From: Geothrix paludis
GTDB taxonomy: Bacteria; Acidobacteriota; Holophagae; Holophagales; Holophagaceae
Direction: 5' to 3'
NCBI RefSeq assembly: GCF_022808815.1
Contig: NZ_JAKZLC010000002.1
Location: 523,236 to 587,235, forward strand
Length of the DNA: 64,000 bases
Shown in pieces: positions 57,137-63,889 of this stretch (the stretch's first letter is position 1; each line of letters opens with the position of its first letter). Made by a program: the position numbers and the translations under genes. The notes below the pieces were generated by a model. It did no database searches and was not told the DNA's origin. It saw nothing but the letters and a program-made list of their open reading frames with translations.

Positions 57137-57159
57137 ATTGCGCTAACGATTGCGCTAAC
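57137..57159. repeat. direct repeats upstream of intI
   Basis: ATTGCGCTAAC occurs twice (57137-57147 and 57149-57159) with a 12-bp period, about 30 bp before the intI start. On the minus strand each contains GTTAGCG, close to an integrase core site, so these could be accessory integrase or repressor sites. Confidence 0.45.
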
Positions 57160-57198
57160 CTTGCCCAGTCTCCTCCCCAGAATCCCAAGCGTCATCCG

Positions 57199-57226
57199 AA
57201 TCTATCGCTTTTTTTTCGCCATGCAA
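57199..57226 (-). promoter_or_regulatory. candidate intI promoter
   Basis: On the minus strand TTGCAT (57226-57221) and TAGATT (57204-57199) are 16 bp apart. No LexA-type SOS box was seen in the intI upstream region. Confidence 0.35.
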
Positions 57227-57290
57227 CCCCCTCCGCCCAGTTCGCCCAATCCCCCAAGCACAACCCCTCCCGCCCAGCCCACCCCCCAGG

Positions 57291-57341
57291 ACTAGGCGAA
57301 CTCCCAACCACCCACCCCCATCGTCCAATTCAAAGTTAGGC
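57291..57341 (+). other. attI-like primary recombination site
   Basis: The site ends in CAAAGTTAGGC (57331-57341), like the insertion end of class 1 attI, and lacks the long inner palindrome of attC. It lies about 190 bp from the start of intI, the usual place. Recombination would occur at G^TTAGGC. It resembles a second site at 57505-57555 (shared TAGGCGAACT, AACCAC, CGTCCAA and GTTAGGC). Confidence 0.6.
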
Positions 57342-57448
57342 CGCCCAACCAGCGGAGTACGCTCTAAAATTTATGCTGCATCGCATCAATAGGCCTCACT
57401 TGTTGGAAAACCCCGTTCATCCGTGTTTTTTTGGTCTGCCCATCCAAA

Positions 57449-57478
57449 TTGCCCTGTTCAATAGCTCCGCTGTAAAAT
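57449..57478 (+). promoter_or_regulatory. candidate array promoter (Pc-like)
   Basis: TTGCCC (57449-57454) and TAAAAT (57473-57478), 18 bp apart, lie about 80 bp before the first cassette start codon, facing into the array. The rest of 57342-57504 shows no gene. Confidence 0.45.
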
Positions 57479-57504
57479 CAGCAATTACATCCTTCTCAAA
57501 CCGG

Positions 57505-57555
57505 ATTAGGCGAACTACGAACCACTTCGTCCTCGCCGTCCAAGTCTAGTTAGGC
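57505..57555 (+). other. second attI-like boundary site
   Basis: A 51-nt stretch aligned to the attI-like site at 57291-57341, ending GTTAGGC (57549-57555) just before the first cassette gene. It has no R'' box (RYYYAAC) and no inner stem, so it does not look like an attC. Either it is the true attI or a duplicate left by rearrangement. Confidence 0.5.
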
Positions 57556-57558
57556 GCC

Positions 57559-57813
57559 ATGATCAACAGTCCAGGCACAAGCCCACCAAATGTCCCCATT
57601 GCGCTACTCGGATGCGCGATGGGGGGCTACCTGGCATTCGTTGGTGCAAGAATCATTGTTCGTCGAGAAACAAAGATTGGCCCAAAAGGTGGCCCTTACA
57701 ACACCGTTTACGGGAAAGAGGCGATATACGCTGGCCTATTTTTCGTCATGATGGGGATCTTCTTCCTGTCAACCGGAGTTCTCGCCCTTATTCATCTATA
57801 TCGTTTAGGCTAA
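57559..57813 (+). CDS. cassette gene: 84-residue two-helix membrane protein
   Basis: A small protein with two hydrophobic segments (VPIALLGCAMGGYLAFVGA and AIYAGLFFVMMGIFFLSTGV). No family recognised. It starts 4 nt after the AGG of the GTTAGGC boundary and ends 10 nt before the first attC, filling cassette 57550-57941. It is the first gene behind the presumed array promoter. Confidence 0.65.
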   Translation: MINSPGTSPPNVPIALLGCAMGGYLAFVGARIIVRRETKIGPKGGPYNTVYGKEAIYAGLFFVMMGIFFLSTGVLALIHLYRLG

Positions 57814-57823
57814 CCACCTAGCC

Positions 57824-57947
57824 GCCTAACCCTCCGCTCAAGTCGGACCCCGCCTGCATTGCCTTCCGCTCTCTCTCAACATTTCGCTATCTCGGCTCCG
57901 CTCATCGCCTCGGTGCAGGCGTGGCCGCTTAGCTTCATTCGTTAGGC
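57824..57947 (+). repeat. attC site 1
   Basis: 124 nt from GCCTAAC to GTTAGGC (57941-57947). The inner arms are GGACCCCGCCTGCA and TGCAGGCGTGGCC, which pair with one bulge, around a GC-rich centre with the common CTCGGCTCCGCTC stretch. Confidence 0.9.
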
Positions 57948-58380
57948 CTCGTTCGCCCTTCTCTTTCTGTCTGCTTGGTGGTGGTGCGCTGGTTCAACTT
58001 CGTCAGCCTAGCTCACTTCAACGGCAAATCCGCACCGTTCCTCGGTCTTCTTGGTTTACCGAATAGGGTTATCGCTTACTCATCAACCGTCGGCCCATGG
58101 ATTTCTGCCATCATCGAGGTCACTTCAGCAGCTCGGCCTTCATGCTCACGCGATAACTCCGGTGTTCTCCTTTCGGGCTCGTCGACATGAACCTTCGCTC
58201 TCACTCAAGCAGGCTCAAACCCAAGCGCGCCGCGTGCTCGGGGCGCTACTGCTTAGGGCTCGGCCTAACCTCGCGCTCAACTCGGGCCCAACCGCACGTG
58301 CCTTCCGCGCTCCCGCGTGCGCTGGGATTTCCGTTCCCCTCTCATTGCCCGGTCGCGGTTGGGCCGGTTAGCTTCATTCG
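57942..58380 (+). other. cassette without a convincing gene
   Basis: The stretch 57948-58262 between attC 1 and attC 2 has no ORF I can support. A TTG-started frame at 57975-58190 (71 codons) and an ATG frame at 58051 that runs through the next attC both look accidental. It may carry a promoter, a non-coding RNA or a decayed gene. Confidence 0.5.
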
Positions 58381-58386
58381 TTAGGC
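58263..58386 (+). repeat. attC site 2 (divergent stem)
   Basis: 124 nt from GCCTAAC (58263-58269) to GTTAGGC (58380-58386). The outer parts match the other sites, but the inner arms are GGCCCAACCGC and GCGGTTGGGCC, a different sequence that still pairs. The structure, not the sequence, is conserved. Confidence 0.88.
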
Positions 58387-58390
58387 TTCT

Positions 58391-58930
58391 ATGAATCTTG
58401 ATCGGAATGCGTATGAATCCCCGAGTGCAGATCTCGTCTCGAACAGCGACATTAAGCACTCTTCAGGTCTAATGCTGTACCTCGCCCCTACGGTTATTTC
58501 TATTATTTTGATCCTGGTAGCAGTTTTTTTTGATCGACTTAATGGGAAGGGGACAATTCCAATTTACAAATTCGGGTTCCTCGCAATTGCCTTCCTTGGA
58601 ACCGCCCCGGTCGCAATCTATATGCCACGCATTGCGGCGGCCACCATCAATTCAAGATCCACCGTTGTCTTTTGGGCCGCCACAAGCATTGGAGGGCTCC
58701 TCTGGGCAGTTGGTTTCAGTTCTCTTTTATACTTCACAGGGTTGTGCATCGTAGGTGTTAGTCATTTATTCAATGGACCACTTTCCCTATCTTACAATGT
58801 TGTCATTGAATCACTAGTAAAGGTCCCCAAATCGGCCCTGGTTTTAGCTGTGTTATTTACTCCGCTCCACTTTGTTTTTATGATTAGAAAAAAGCGCAAA
58901 ACAATCACACTCCGTCAGCCTAACCCCTAG
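58391..58930 (+). CDS. cassette gene: 179-residue four-helix membrane protein
   Basis: Four hydrophobic segments (LAPTVISIILILVAVFF, FGFLAIAFLGTAPVAIYM, WAATSIGGLLWAVGFSSLLYF, ALVLAVLFTPLHFVFMI). No family recognised. ATG is 5 nt after the AGG of the GTTAGGC core. The stop lies 6 nt inside attC 3. Base composition is AT-richer than the chromosome, a sign of foreign origin. Confidence 0.7.
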   Translation: MNLDRNAYESPSADLVSNSDIKHSSGLMLYLAPTVISIILILVAVFFDRLNGKGTIPIYKFGFLAIAFLGTAPVAIYMPRIAAATINSRSTVVFWAATSIGGLLWAVGFSSLLYFTGLCIVGVSHLFNGPLSLSYNVVIESLVKVPKSALVLAVLFTPLHFVFMIRKKRKTITLRQPNP

Positions 58931-59041
58931 CTCAACTCGGACCCCGCCTGCATTGCCTTCCGCTCTTTCTCTTCTTCTCGCTTCCTCGGCTCCGCTCAAT
59001 GCCTCGGTGCAGGCGGGTCCGGTTAGCTTCATTCGTTAGGC
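58918..59041 (+). repeat. attC site 3
   Basis: 124 nt, GCCTAAC (58918-58924) to GTTAGGC (59035-59041). Arms GGACCCCGCCTGCA and TGCAGGCGGGTCC. It overlaps the last codons of the upstream gene. Confidence 0.92.
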
Positions 59042-59048
59042 AGGTCCC

Positions 59049-59594
59049 ATGAAATCGGTAATCATGCCAGCCTTGCTTGCCGCTTTAAGCCCAACGGCCT
59101 GCGCTGCCCACCAAGATATGATTATTGAAATCCAGAAAGATGGCAGCTTCATTGGGCTCCCTAAAGAGTTCGTGCCAGCCTCGATTCAGATCAAGTTTTC
59201 TAACTCGCTATCCGATCCGCCCATAGAATCGCTGATTATTACTCTCAGCGGTCACAAGATAAAAATACCGGCCACACTCCTATCAATGCTGAAATGCCAG
59301 TCCATCGATGGAGTGTTTGCATCTGCATCCTGGTACCACGATGAGAAGCTTCTTCCCTATTATATGCGCATCGAATTCCTTGAACCTGGTTTTGATAGTA
59401 CACGCCCTGACAATCCCGGTATAGCGATGTTCCTCAACCTTAGAACAGGAATGCTGATGGAAATAAGAAGTATTGTGATCACCAAACCCGGCAAATCCTG
59501 GGAGGAGCGCGTCATCAATCTTGAAAGCCTATGTTCTCCTGATGAACTGAAAGAGTTCTATGTCCCGCTACGTGTCAAGAGACGGCCGAATTAG
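59049..59594 (+). CDS. cassette gene: 181-residue secreted protein of unknown function
   Basis: A signal peptide (VIMPALLAALSPTACAAH) precedes a domain with alternating hydrophobic residues, probably beta-rich (IESLIITLSGHKIKIPATLL). I recognise no family. It starts 4 nt after a second AGG in the cassette's 5' end (GTTAGGCAGGTCCCATG). Confidence 0.65.
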   Translation: MKSVIMPALLAALSPTACAAHQDMIIEIQKDGSFIGLPKEFVPASIQIKFSNSLSDPPIESLIITLSGHKIKIPATLLSMLKCQSIDGVFASASWYHDEKLLPYYMRIEFLEPGFDSTRPDNPGIAMFLNLRTGMLMEIRSIVITKPGKSWEERVINLESLCSPDELKEFYVPLRVKRRPN

Positions 59595-59606
59595 CCGCTC
59601 CCACCT

Positions 59607-59730
59607 GCCTAACCCTCCGCTCAACTCGGACCCCGCCTGCATTGCCTTTCGCTCTCTCTCAGCTTCTCGCTTCCTCGGCTCCGCTCGTCGCCTCGGCGCA
59701 GGCGGGTCCGGTTAGCTTCATTCGTTAGGT
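59607..59730 (+). repeat. attC site 4
   Basis: 124 nt, GCCTAAC (59607-59613) to GTTAGGT (59724-59730). The R' end carries T instead of C, matching the ACCTAAC R'' box of the following cassette's own site, as expected if the R' bases belong to the downstream cassette. Confidence 0.92.
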
Positions 59731-59736
59731 GCCACC

Positions 59737-60264
59737 GTGGAATTCGATTCGAGGCAGTCTCCTTGGAGAACGGGCCCAGAGGTCGACTACGGTCAACTTC
59801 GCCTAGACTTGTATCGCTTAACTTGCATTTACTTGGCAAGCAAGCCTATGACGACACTCTATGATGACAACGGCGAACATCCAATCGATGACCTTCGAAT
59901 TACTTTTGAAAGACTCGAAACGGGTAGAATTTTATTTCAGACAGCGATCACCATTCGTAATGCCTGGGACCAAAATCCTCATGGCGTAGATTACTGGCTT
60001 GAACGCCAGGATTCTTCTGTAGGTAGATTGTGGGCCGACATTTCAAAGGCTGACTATGCAATTCCACTCACCTTCCGTGAATCACTAAACAAAATCATCC
60101 ACTCTATTCATTTAAATTACGACTTCAGTGAAAATCTTCCGTGTCCAAGAGAAAAGGTATACCTACTCCCCACACTGTTCTTCTATGGCGAGCATTTCGG
60201 GAAATCCTGGAAAGCAGAGCTCGACATATTCCGCTTCATCGAGTGTTGCGTGTGGGTCGTGTAA
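59737..60264 (+). CDS. cassette gene: 175-residue protein of unknown function
   Basis: A soluble, mixed-charge protein with aromatic-rich stretches (VDYGQLRLDLYRLTCIYLAS, then LNKIIHSIHLNYDF). GTG start 59737, 6 nt after the GTTAGGT core. No family recognised. AT-richer than the chromosome. Confidence 0.6.
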   Translation: MEFDSRQSPWRTGPEVDYGQLRLDLYRLTCIYLASKPMTTLYDDNGEHPIDDLRITFERLETGRILFQTAITIRNAWDQNPHGVDYWLERQDSSVGRLWADISKADYAIPLTFRESLNKIIHSIHLNYDFSENLPCPREKVYLLPTLFFYGEHFGKSWKAELDIFRFIECCVWVV

Positions 60265-60278
60265 CCTGCTCATCAGGC

Positions 60279-60402
60279 ACCTAACCACTCGCTCAACTCT
60301 GACCCCGCCTGCATTGCCTTCCGCTCTCTCTCAGCTTCCCGCTTCCTCGGCTCCGCTCAGCGCCTCGGTACAGGCGGGGCCGGTTAGCTTCATTCGTTAG
60401 GC
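60279..60402 (+). repeat. attC site 5
   Basis: 124 nt, ACCTAAC (60279-60285) to GTTAGGC (60396-60402), inner arms GACCCCGCCTGCA and TACAGGCGGGGCC. Confidence 0.92.
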
Positions 60403-60439
60403 GCTCGTCAGGCTATTTCAAAAAACACAGGGATTCAAA

Positions 60440-61210
60440 ATGGGAATTCTCCAGCCATACCACAGGATCTGCAGGCCATTTCTAATTGGTAATAATTATT
60501 TTCATCATCAATCTTTTGAAAATATTACGGTATCTTATTTTTTTGGCCCAAAATGGGCCACAGATCGTATCGATTTACTAAGAGCGTTCGCTCTCTTAGA
60601 AAAAGACCTTCTTAACTTGTTCGACTACATTGAACCCGCAGATGAGAATCTCGCCACTCATTCAATGCAGCTTCATGCTCTCCTTCTTCGCGCATGTAAT
60701 GAATTTGAGGCCAATGCCAAAGCCATTCTTCGTGCGAACAATTATTTGCGCGCCGTACAAGATAAAACGAATATCACCGACTATCACAAAATTGAATCAT
60801 CAAGTCGTCTTTCCGAATACACAATCAAACTTCCAATCTGGAAGGGCCGATTCTCAACATTCAGCCCATTTCAAAATTGGAAACACAACCATTCCCTCAC
60901 CTGGTACCAGAGCTATAACAATGTAAAACACAATCGAAGCATTAACTTCTTAAACGCTAATCTTGAAAATACATTATTAGCAATTGGTGGCGTTTTCGTC
61001 ATATTGTTTTCTCAATTCCACATATTCGCCTTCGACCCTTACCATACCGTTTCAAGCTATGACGAAGATGACGGCTTGCTATCGCACCCAAATTCAATCT
61101 TTCATATTTCTCTACCAAAATCTTGGACTAACGATGAAAAATATAACTTCGATTGGGGTGAATTTCGGTACAAACAAGAGCCCTATGCTAATTTCCCATT
61201 CAATCCGTAA
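60440..61210 (+). CDS. cassette gene: 256-residue protein with a YNxVKHxR motif
   Basis: A mainly helical soluble protein (LLRAFALLEKDLLNLFDYIE, LHALLLRACNEFEANAKAI), with TWYQSYNNVKHNRSINF in the second half. W-x(3)-YN-x-VKHxR-type motifs occur in several uncharacterised HEPN-like proteins, some linked to defence systems; that link is weak here. It begins 38 nt after the GTTAGGC core, unlike the other cassettes, with its own GGGATT before ATG. Strongly AT-rich. Confidence 0.6.
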   Translation: MGILQPYHRICRPFLIGNNYFHHQSFENITVSYFFGPKWATDRIDLLRAFALLEKDLLNLFDYIEPADENLATHSMQLHALLLRACNEFEANAKAILRANNYLRAVQDKTNITDYHKIESSSRLSEYTIKLPIWKGRFSTFSPFQNWKHNHSLTWYQSYNNVKHNRSINFLNANLENTLLAIGGVFVILFSQFHIFAFDPYHTVSSYDEDDGLLSHPNSIFHISLPKSWTNDEKYNFDWGEFRYKQEPYANFPFNP

Positions 61211-61213
61211 TGC

Positions 61214-61337
61214 ACCTAACCCTCCGCTCAACCCGGACCCCGCCTGCATTACCTTCCGCTCTCTCTCAACGTCTCGCTTCCTCGGCTCCGCTCAGCGCCT
61301 CGGTGCAGGCGGGGCCGGTTAGCTTCTTTCGTTAGGC
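61214..61337 (+). repeat. attC site 6
   Basis: 124 nt, ACCTAAC (61214-61220) to GTTAGGC (61331-61337). Starts 4 nt after the stop of the upstream gene. Confidence 0.92.
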
Positions 61338-61343
61338 CGCCCC

Positions 61344-61655
61344 ATGAACCACTTCACAGTTCTGAGCAAATTTGGAACCGAGGGAATAAGTCTTGCTCTG
61401 GCTCTCGATGAGCAAACAAGGGTAAATCCAGATCTGATCAATATCCTTCAGGCACATGTGCCGGGGTTCACCATCGAAGAGGATTGGCCAACAGAAGAAG
61501 GGCATATTTGGGAGTGTTCGTTTCCCACTGGTACATTCGTCATTTCGATTGACCTTGAAGGGGTTCACATCTTGGCCACCGAGGGCAGGCCAACAACCAC
61601 CTTCCAATTGGCCTCTTCCCTCGAACTTTCCCACCGATTCGAGCGAAAACCATGA
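61344..61655 (+). CDS. cassette gene: 103-residue protein of unknown function
   Basis: A small acidic soluble protein (NPDLINILQAHVPGFTIEEDW, then a beta-rich stretch TFVISIDLEGVHILATEG). No family recognised. ATG 7 nt after the AGG of the GTTAGGC core. Confidence 0.65.
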   Translation: MNHFTVLSKFGTEGISLALALDEQTRVNPDLINILQAHVPGFTIEEDWPTEEGHIWECSFPTGTFVISIDLEGVHILATEGRPTTTFQLASSLELSHRFERKP

Positions 61656-61670
61656 GGGCAAATCTGGTCG

Positions 61671-61794
61671 GCCTAACCCCTAGCTCAACTCGGACCCCGC
61701 CTACATTGCCTTCCGCTCTCTCTCATCGCTCCGCTTCCTCGGCTTCGCTCACCGCCTCGGTGCAGGCGGGTCCGGTTAGCTTCATTCGTTAGGC
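61671..61794 (+). repeat. attC site 7
   Basis: 124 nt, GCCTAAC (61671-61677) to GTTAGGC (61788-61794). Some substitutions in the arms (CTACA for CTGCA) leave pairing largely intact. Confidence 0.92.
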
Positions 61795-61799
61795 CGCTG

Positions 61800-62285
61800 A
61801 TGCACACGAACTGCTACTCCAAGGTTGCAATCGCTCTCCTAGCCTCTCAGTGCCTCATTGCTGCACCAGAAGAGAAATCGCGAATTACTCTTCAGCGTTT
61901 GCAAGGCAAAGAGATACCTGATGGGGCGGTCAGCCTTGCTTACTTCATTGAAGAACCAAAAGGAAAGGGTTGCTCTTGGGCTAGTACTCCCTGGTACATA
62001 GCTTCAAGTCTTCAAGGGACTGAGGTCAATGATGTCCTCATTCGAATTAACGGGCGTATTCATAATCTTCATCTCAAGGGCAGAGGAAACACCGGCCCAA
62101 AGATCCTCAATGGTGTTAGCTATCGCTCATTCATTGAATATGCTGATGACGTAGTTTCAATCGAGATCTATGAAAATATAATTGATCGAACTGAAAGCTA
62201 TAGATGCACAAAAGGCCGAATGGTTGTTCATGCTCATGGCACAAGTAAGCAGTTTCCTATTTGGGGGTTGTTTGGCTGCGAGTAG
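61800..62285 (+). CDS. cassette gene: 161-residue secreted protein of unknown function
   Basis: A signal peptide (SKVAIALLASQCLIAAPEE) and a beta-rich mature part (NDVLIRINGRIHNLHLKGRG) ending with a Cys near the C-terminus (LFGCE). No family recognised. ATG follows the GTTAGGC core by 5 nt. Confidence 0.65.
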   Translation: MHTNCYSKVAIALLASQCLIAAPEEKSRITLQRLQGKEIPDGAVSLAYFIEEPKGKGCSWASTPWYIASSLQGTEVNDVLIRINGRIHNLHLKGRGNTGPKILNGVSYRSFIEYADDVVSIEIYENIIDRTESYRCTKGRMVVHAHGTSKQFPIWGLFGCE

Positions 62286-62290
62286 CATCG

Positions 62291-62414
62291 GCCTAACCCC
62301 TAGCTCAACTCGGACCCCGCCTGCATTGTCTTCCGCTCTCTCTCAACTTCCCGCTTCCTCGGCTCCGCTCGTCGCCTCGGTGCAGGCGGGGCCGGTTAGC
62401 TTCATCCGTTAGGC
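62291..62414 (+). repeat. attC site 8
   Basis: 124 nt, GCCTAAC (62291-62297) to GTTAGGC (62408-62414). Confidence 0.92.
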
Positions 62415-62419
62415 CGCCG

Positions 62420-62707
62420 ATGAATCCAATTCTCCAAGAACCCGAGAAGACGCCGGCCCGAACTCATGCTCTGGTTTTTGGTCTTTCTATTCTTTGTGCG
62501 CTTGGAATTCCTTGGTTCACTCATGCCATGGGTTGGACGATGACTCATAGCATTGTTCATCACCATTACATCGACGGCACATCCGGGTACACCGGGGAAG
62601 GTTTCGAGTTCTTCGGGTACGACCTTCCATATGTGTTCATGTATTTTTGGCCTGGCGGTATATTTCTGCTTGTTTTCATTTTTTTAAGATTGGTCTTAGT
62701 TCATTAG
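62420..62707 (+). CDS. cassette gene: 95-residue two-helix membrane protein
   Basis: Two hydrophobic segments (ALVFGLSILCALGIPWFTHA and FMYFWPGGIFLLVFIFLRLV) flank a His-rich loop (MTHSIVHHHYIDG). No family recognised. ATG 5 nt after the GTTAGGC core. Confidence 0.6.
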   Translation: MNPILQEPEKTPARTHALVFGLSILCALGIPWFTHAMGWTMTHSIVHHHYIDGTSGYTGEGFEFFGYDLPYVFMYFWPGGIFLLVFIFLRLVLVH

Positions 62708-62723
62708 GTCTTTCGCCGGTCGG

Positions 62724-62847
62724 CCTAACCCCTAGCTCAACTCGGACCCCGCCTGCATTGTCTTCCTTTCTCTCTCAACCTCATGCTTTCTCGGCTCCGC
62801 TCAGCGCCTCGGTGCAGGCGGGGCCCGGTTAGCTTCCTTCGTTAGGC
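62724..62847 (+). repeat. attC site 9
   Basis: 124 nt, GCCTAAC (62724-62730) to GTTAGGC (62841-62847). Confidence 0.92.
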
Positions 62848-62919
62848 GCCTTGTCAGCCTTTCCAGAACCACAAAAAAAAATGTACCTTTTGACTTAGAC
62901 CCCAACAGGAGGAATCGAC

Positions 62920-63303
62920 ATGAAGACTGCAAGAGCTATCCAACTATCTCTCACATTGCTACTGCCTCTGTTGATTTGTGGATGTGGACAAGATATCAGT
63001 TCTGTAAAAAAGGCTATTCGTGGACATTGGGTTTCAGAAAGCGGTAAAGTAAATCAATATTTTGGAGAGGGCACTTGGATTCAGAATGATGGTGGCCGTG
63101 AAATGGAATTTTCTTATACAATCACAGAAACCAATGAAGCTATGGGTACGCTCAAAATGAGTCTTAAAAATGCGACTGGTGCAGGTCACGAAAAAGAAAT
63201 TAGATTTTCAACTGATCGAAAAACTATGATTCATACATTCATTTTGGGAAGCGCCCGTGTTGATTCAAAATATAATTATGTTGACACAAAAGAGAGACCT
63301 TGA
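62920..63303 (+). CDS. cassette gene: 127-residue putative lipoprotein
   Basis: A signal peptide ending in a lipobox (LLPLLICGCGQDIS) suggests a lipoprotein, followed by a small beta-rich domain (FGEGTWIQNDGGREMEFSYT). AGGAGG lies 8 nt before the ATG, an independent ribosome-binding site in contrast to most cassettes. It is the first of two genes in one cassette (62842-63876). Confidence 0.65.
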   Translation: MKTARAIQLSLTLLLPLLICGCGQDISSVKKAIRGHWVSESGKVNQYFGEGTWIQNDGGREMEFSYTITETNEAMGTLKMSLKNATGAGHEKEIRFSTDRKTMIHTFILGSARVDSKYNYVDTKERP

Positions 63304-63341
63304 ATTTTTCAATGCCCTAATCCAATTTTGAAGGAATATTT

Positions 63342-63764
63342 ATGTACACATGGAATCATCCAATTCAGCTTCGCAAGCTTCTAGAAAATTGCGGTTTGGA
63401 ATCGGCATTGCTTCCTCCAGATTCAAGAAGTGTCTATCTGATCACCTTGCATGACTGGCAAAATTCACCGGATATAGCATCTCACCCCCTATATGTTGGC
63501 GGCAACAAAAATCCCGATTTATTTAGTAAACGGGTCGGTGAAGTAATCGCAGCCGCACTAGGTTTTGATGTCTACCATTCGGGAGGTAGAAAACTGTATC
63601 AATGGTGTAAAGATTCACAGATCAATCCTATCGATTTGTACATTTCTTGGGTCATGAATGTTAAATGTCACAGGTGCGCAGAAATCAATATCTACCATGA
63701 GATGAAGCATTACGGCACTCTGTTAAATAAATACCAACCAACCCGTTGCCCCTCTTGCGCCTAA
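63342..63764 (+). CDS. cassette gene: 140-residue protein, possibly GIY-YIG-like
   Basis: Reads SVYLITLHDW about 20 residues before HPLYVGGN, which recalls the GIY-YIG pair of strands; later EINIYHEMKHYGTLLNKYQP with paired Cys (CHRC, CPSC) could hold the catalytic Glu and a zinc site. The arrangement is loose, so this is only a suggestion. The TAA stop lies inside the R'' box of attC 10. Second gene of the two-gene cassette; strongly AT-rich. Confidence 0.5.
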   Translation: MYTWNHPIQLRKLLENCGLESALLPPDSRSVYLITLHDWQNSPDIASHPLYVGGNKNPDLFSKRVGEVIAAALGFDVYHSGGRKLYQWCKDSQINPIDLYISWVMNVKCHRCAEINIYHEMKHYGTLLNKYQPTRCPSCA

Positions 63765-63882
63765 CCCTCCGCTCAACTCGGACCCCGCCTGCATTGCCTT
63801 CCGCTCTTTCTCTTCATCTCGCTTTCTCGGCTCCGCTCGTCGCCTCGGTGCAGGCGGGGCCGGTTAGCTTCCTTCGTTAGGA
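63759..63882 (+). repeat. attC site 10
   Basis: 124 nt, GCCTAAC (63759-63765) to GTTAGGA (63876-63882). The last base departs from GTTRRRY. Confidence 0.9.
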
Positions 63883-63889
63883 GCCCTCG

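Noticed and set aside
57107..57300. A LexA-type SOS box for intI
   Set aside because: No CTGT-N8-ACAG-like sequence was seen by eye upstream of the gene.
57342..57408. A short attC made of GCCCAAC (57343-57349) and GTTGGAA (57402-57408)
   Set aside because: The second box does not fit GTTRRRY and the inner region does not form a convincing stem.
57975..58190. A 71-codon ORF in cassette 57942-58380
   Set aside because: It starts at TTG without a ribosome-binding site and shows no recognisable features; the cassette is listed as lacking a supported gene.
58051..58371. ORFs that run through attC sites (58051-58371, 60128-60400, 60984-61322, 62182-62412, 62647-62832)
   Set aside because: Their shared C-termini are only translations of the attC repeat and they overlap better-supported cassette genes or a geneless cassette.
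57824..63882. A CRISPR array
   Set aside because: The repeats are 124 nt, imperfect, irregularly spaced by genes, and bounded by integron core boxes; no cas genes are present.
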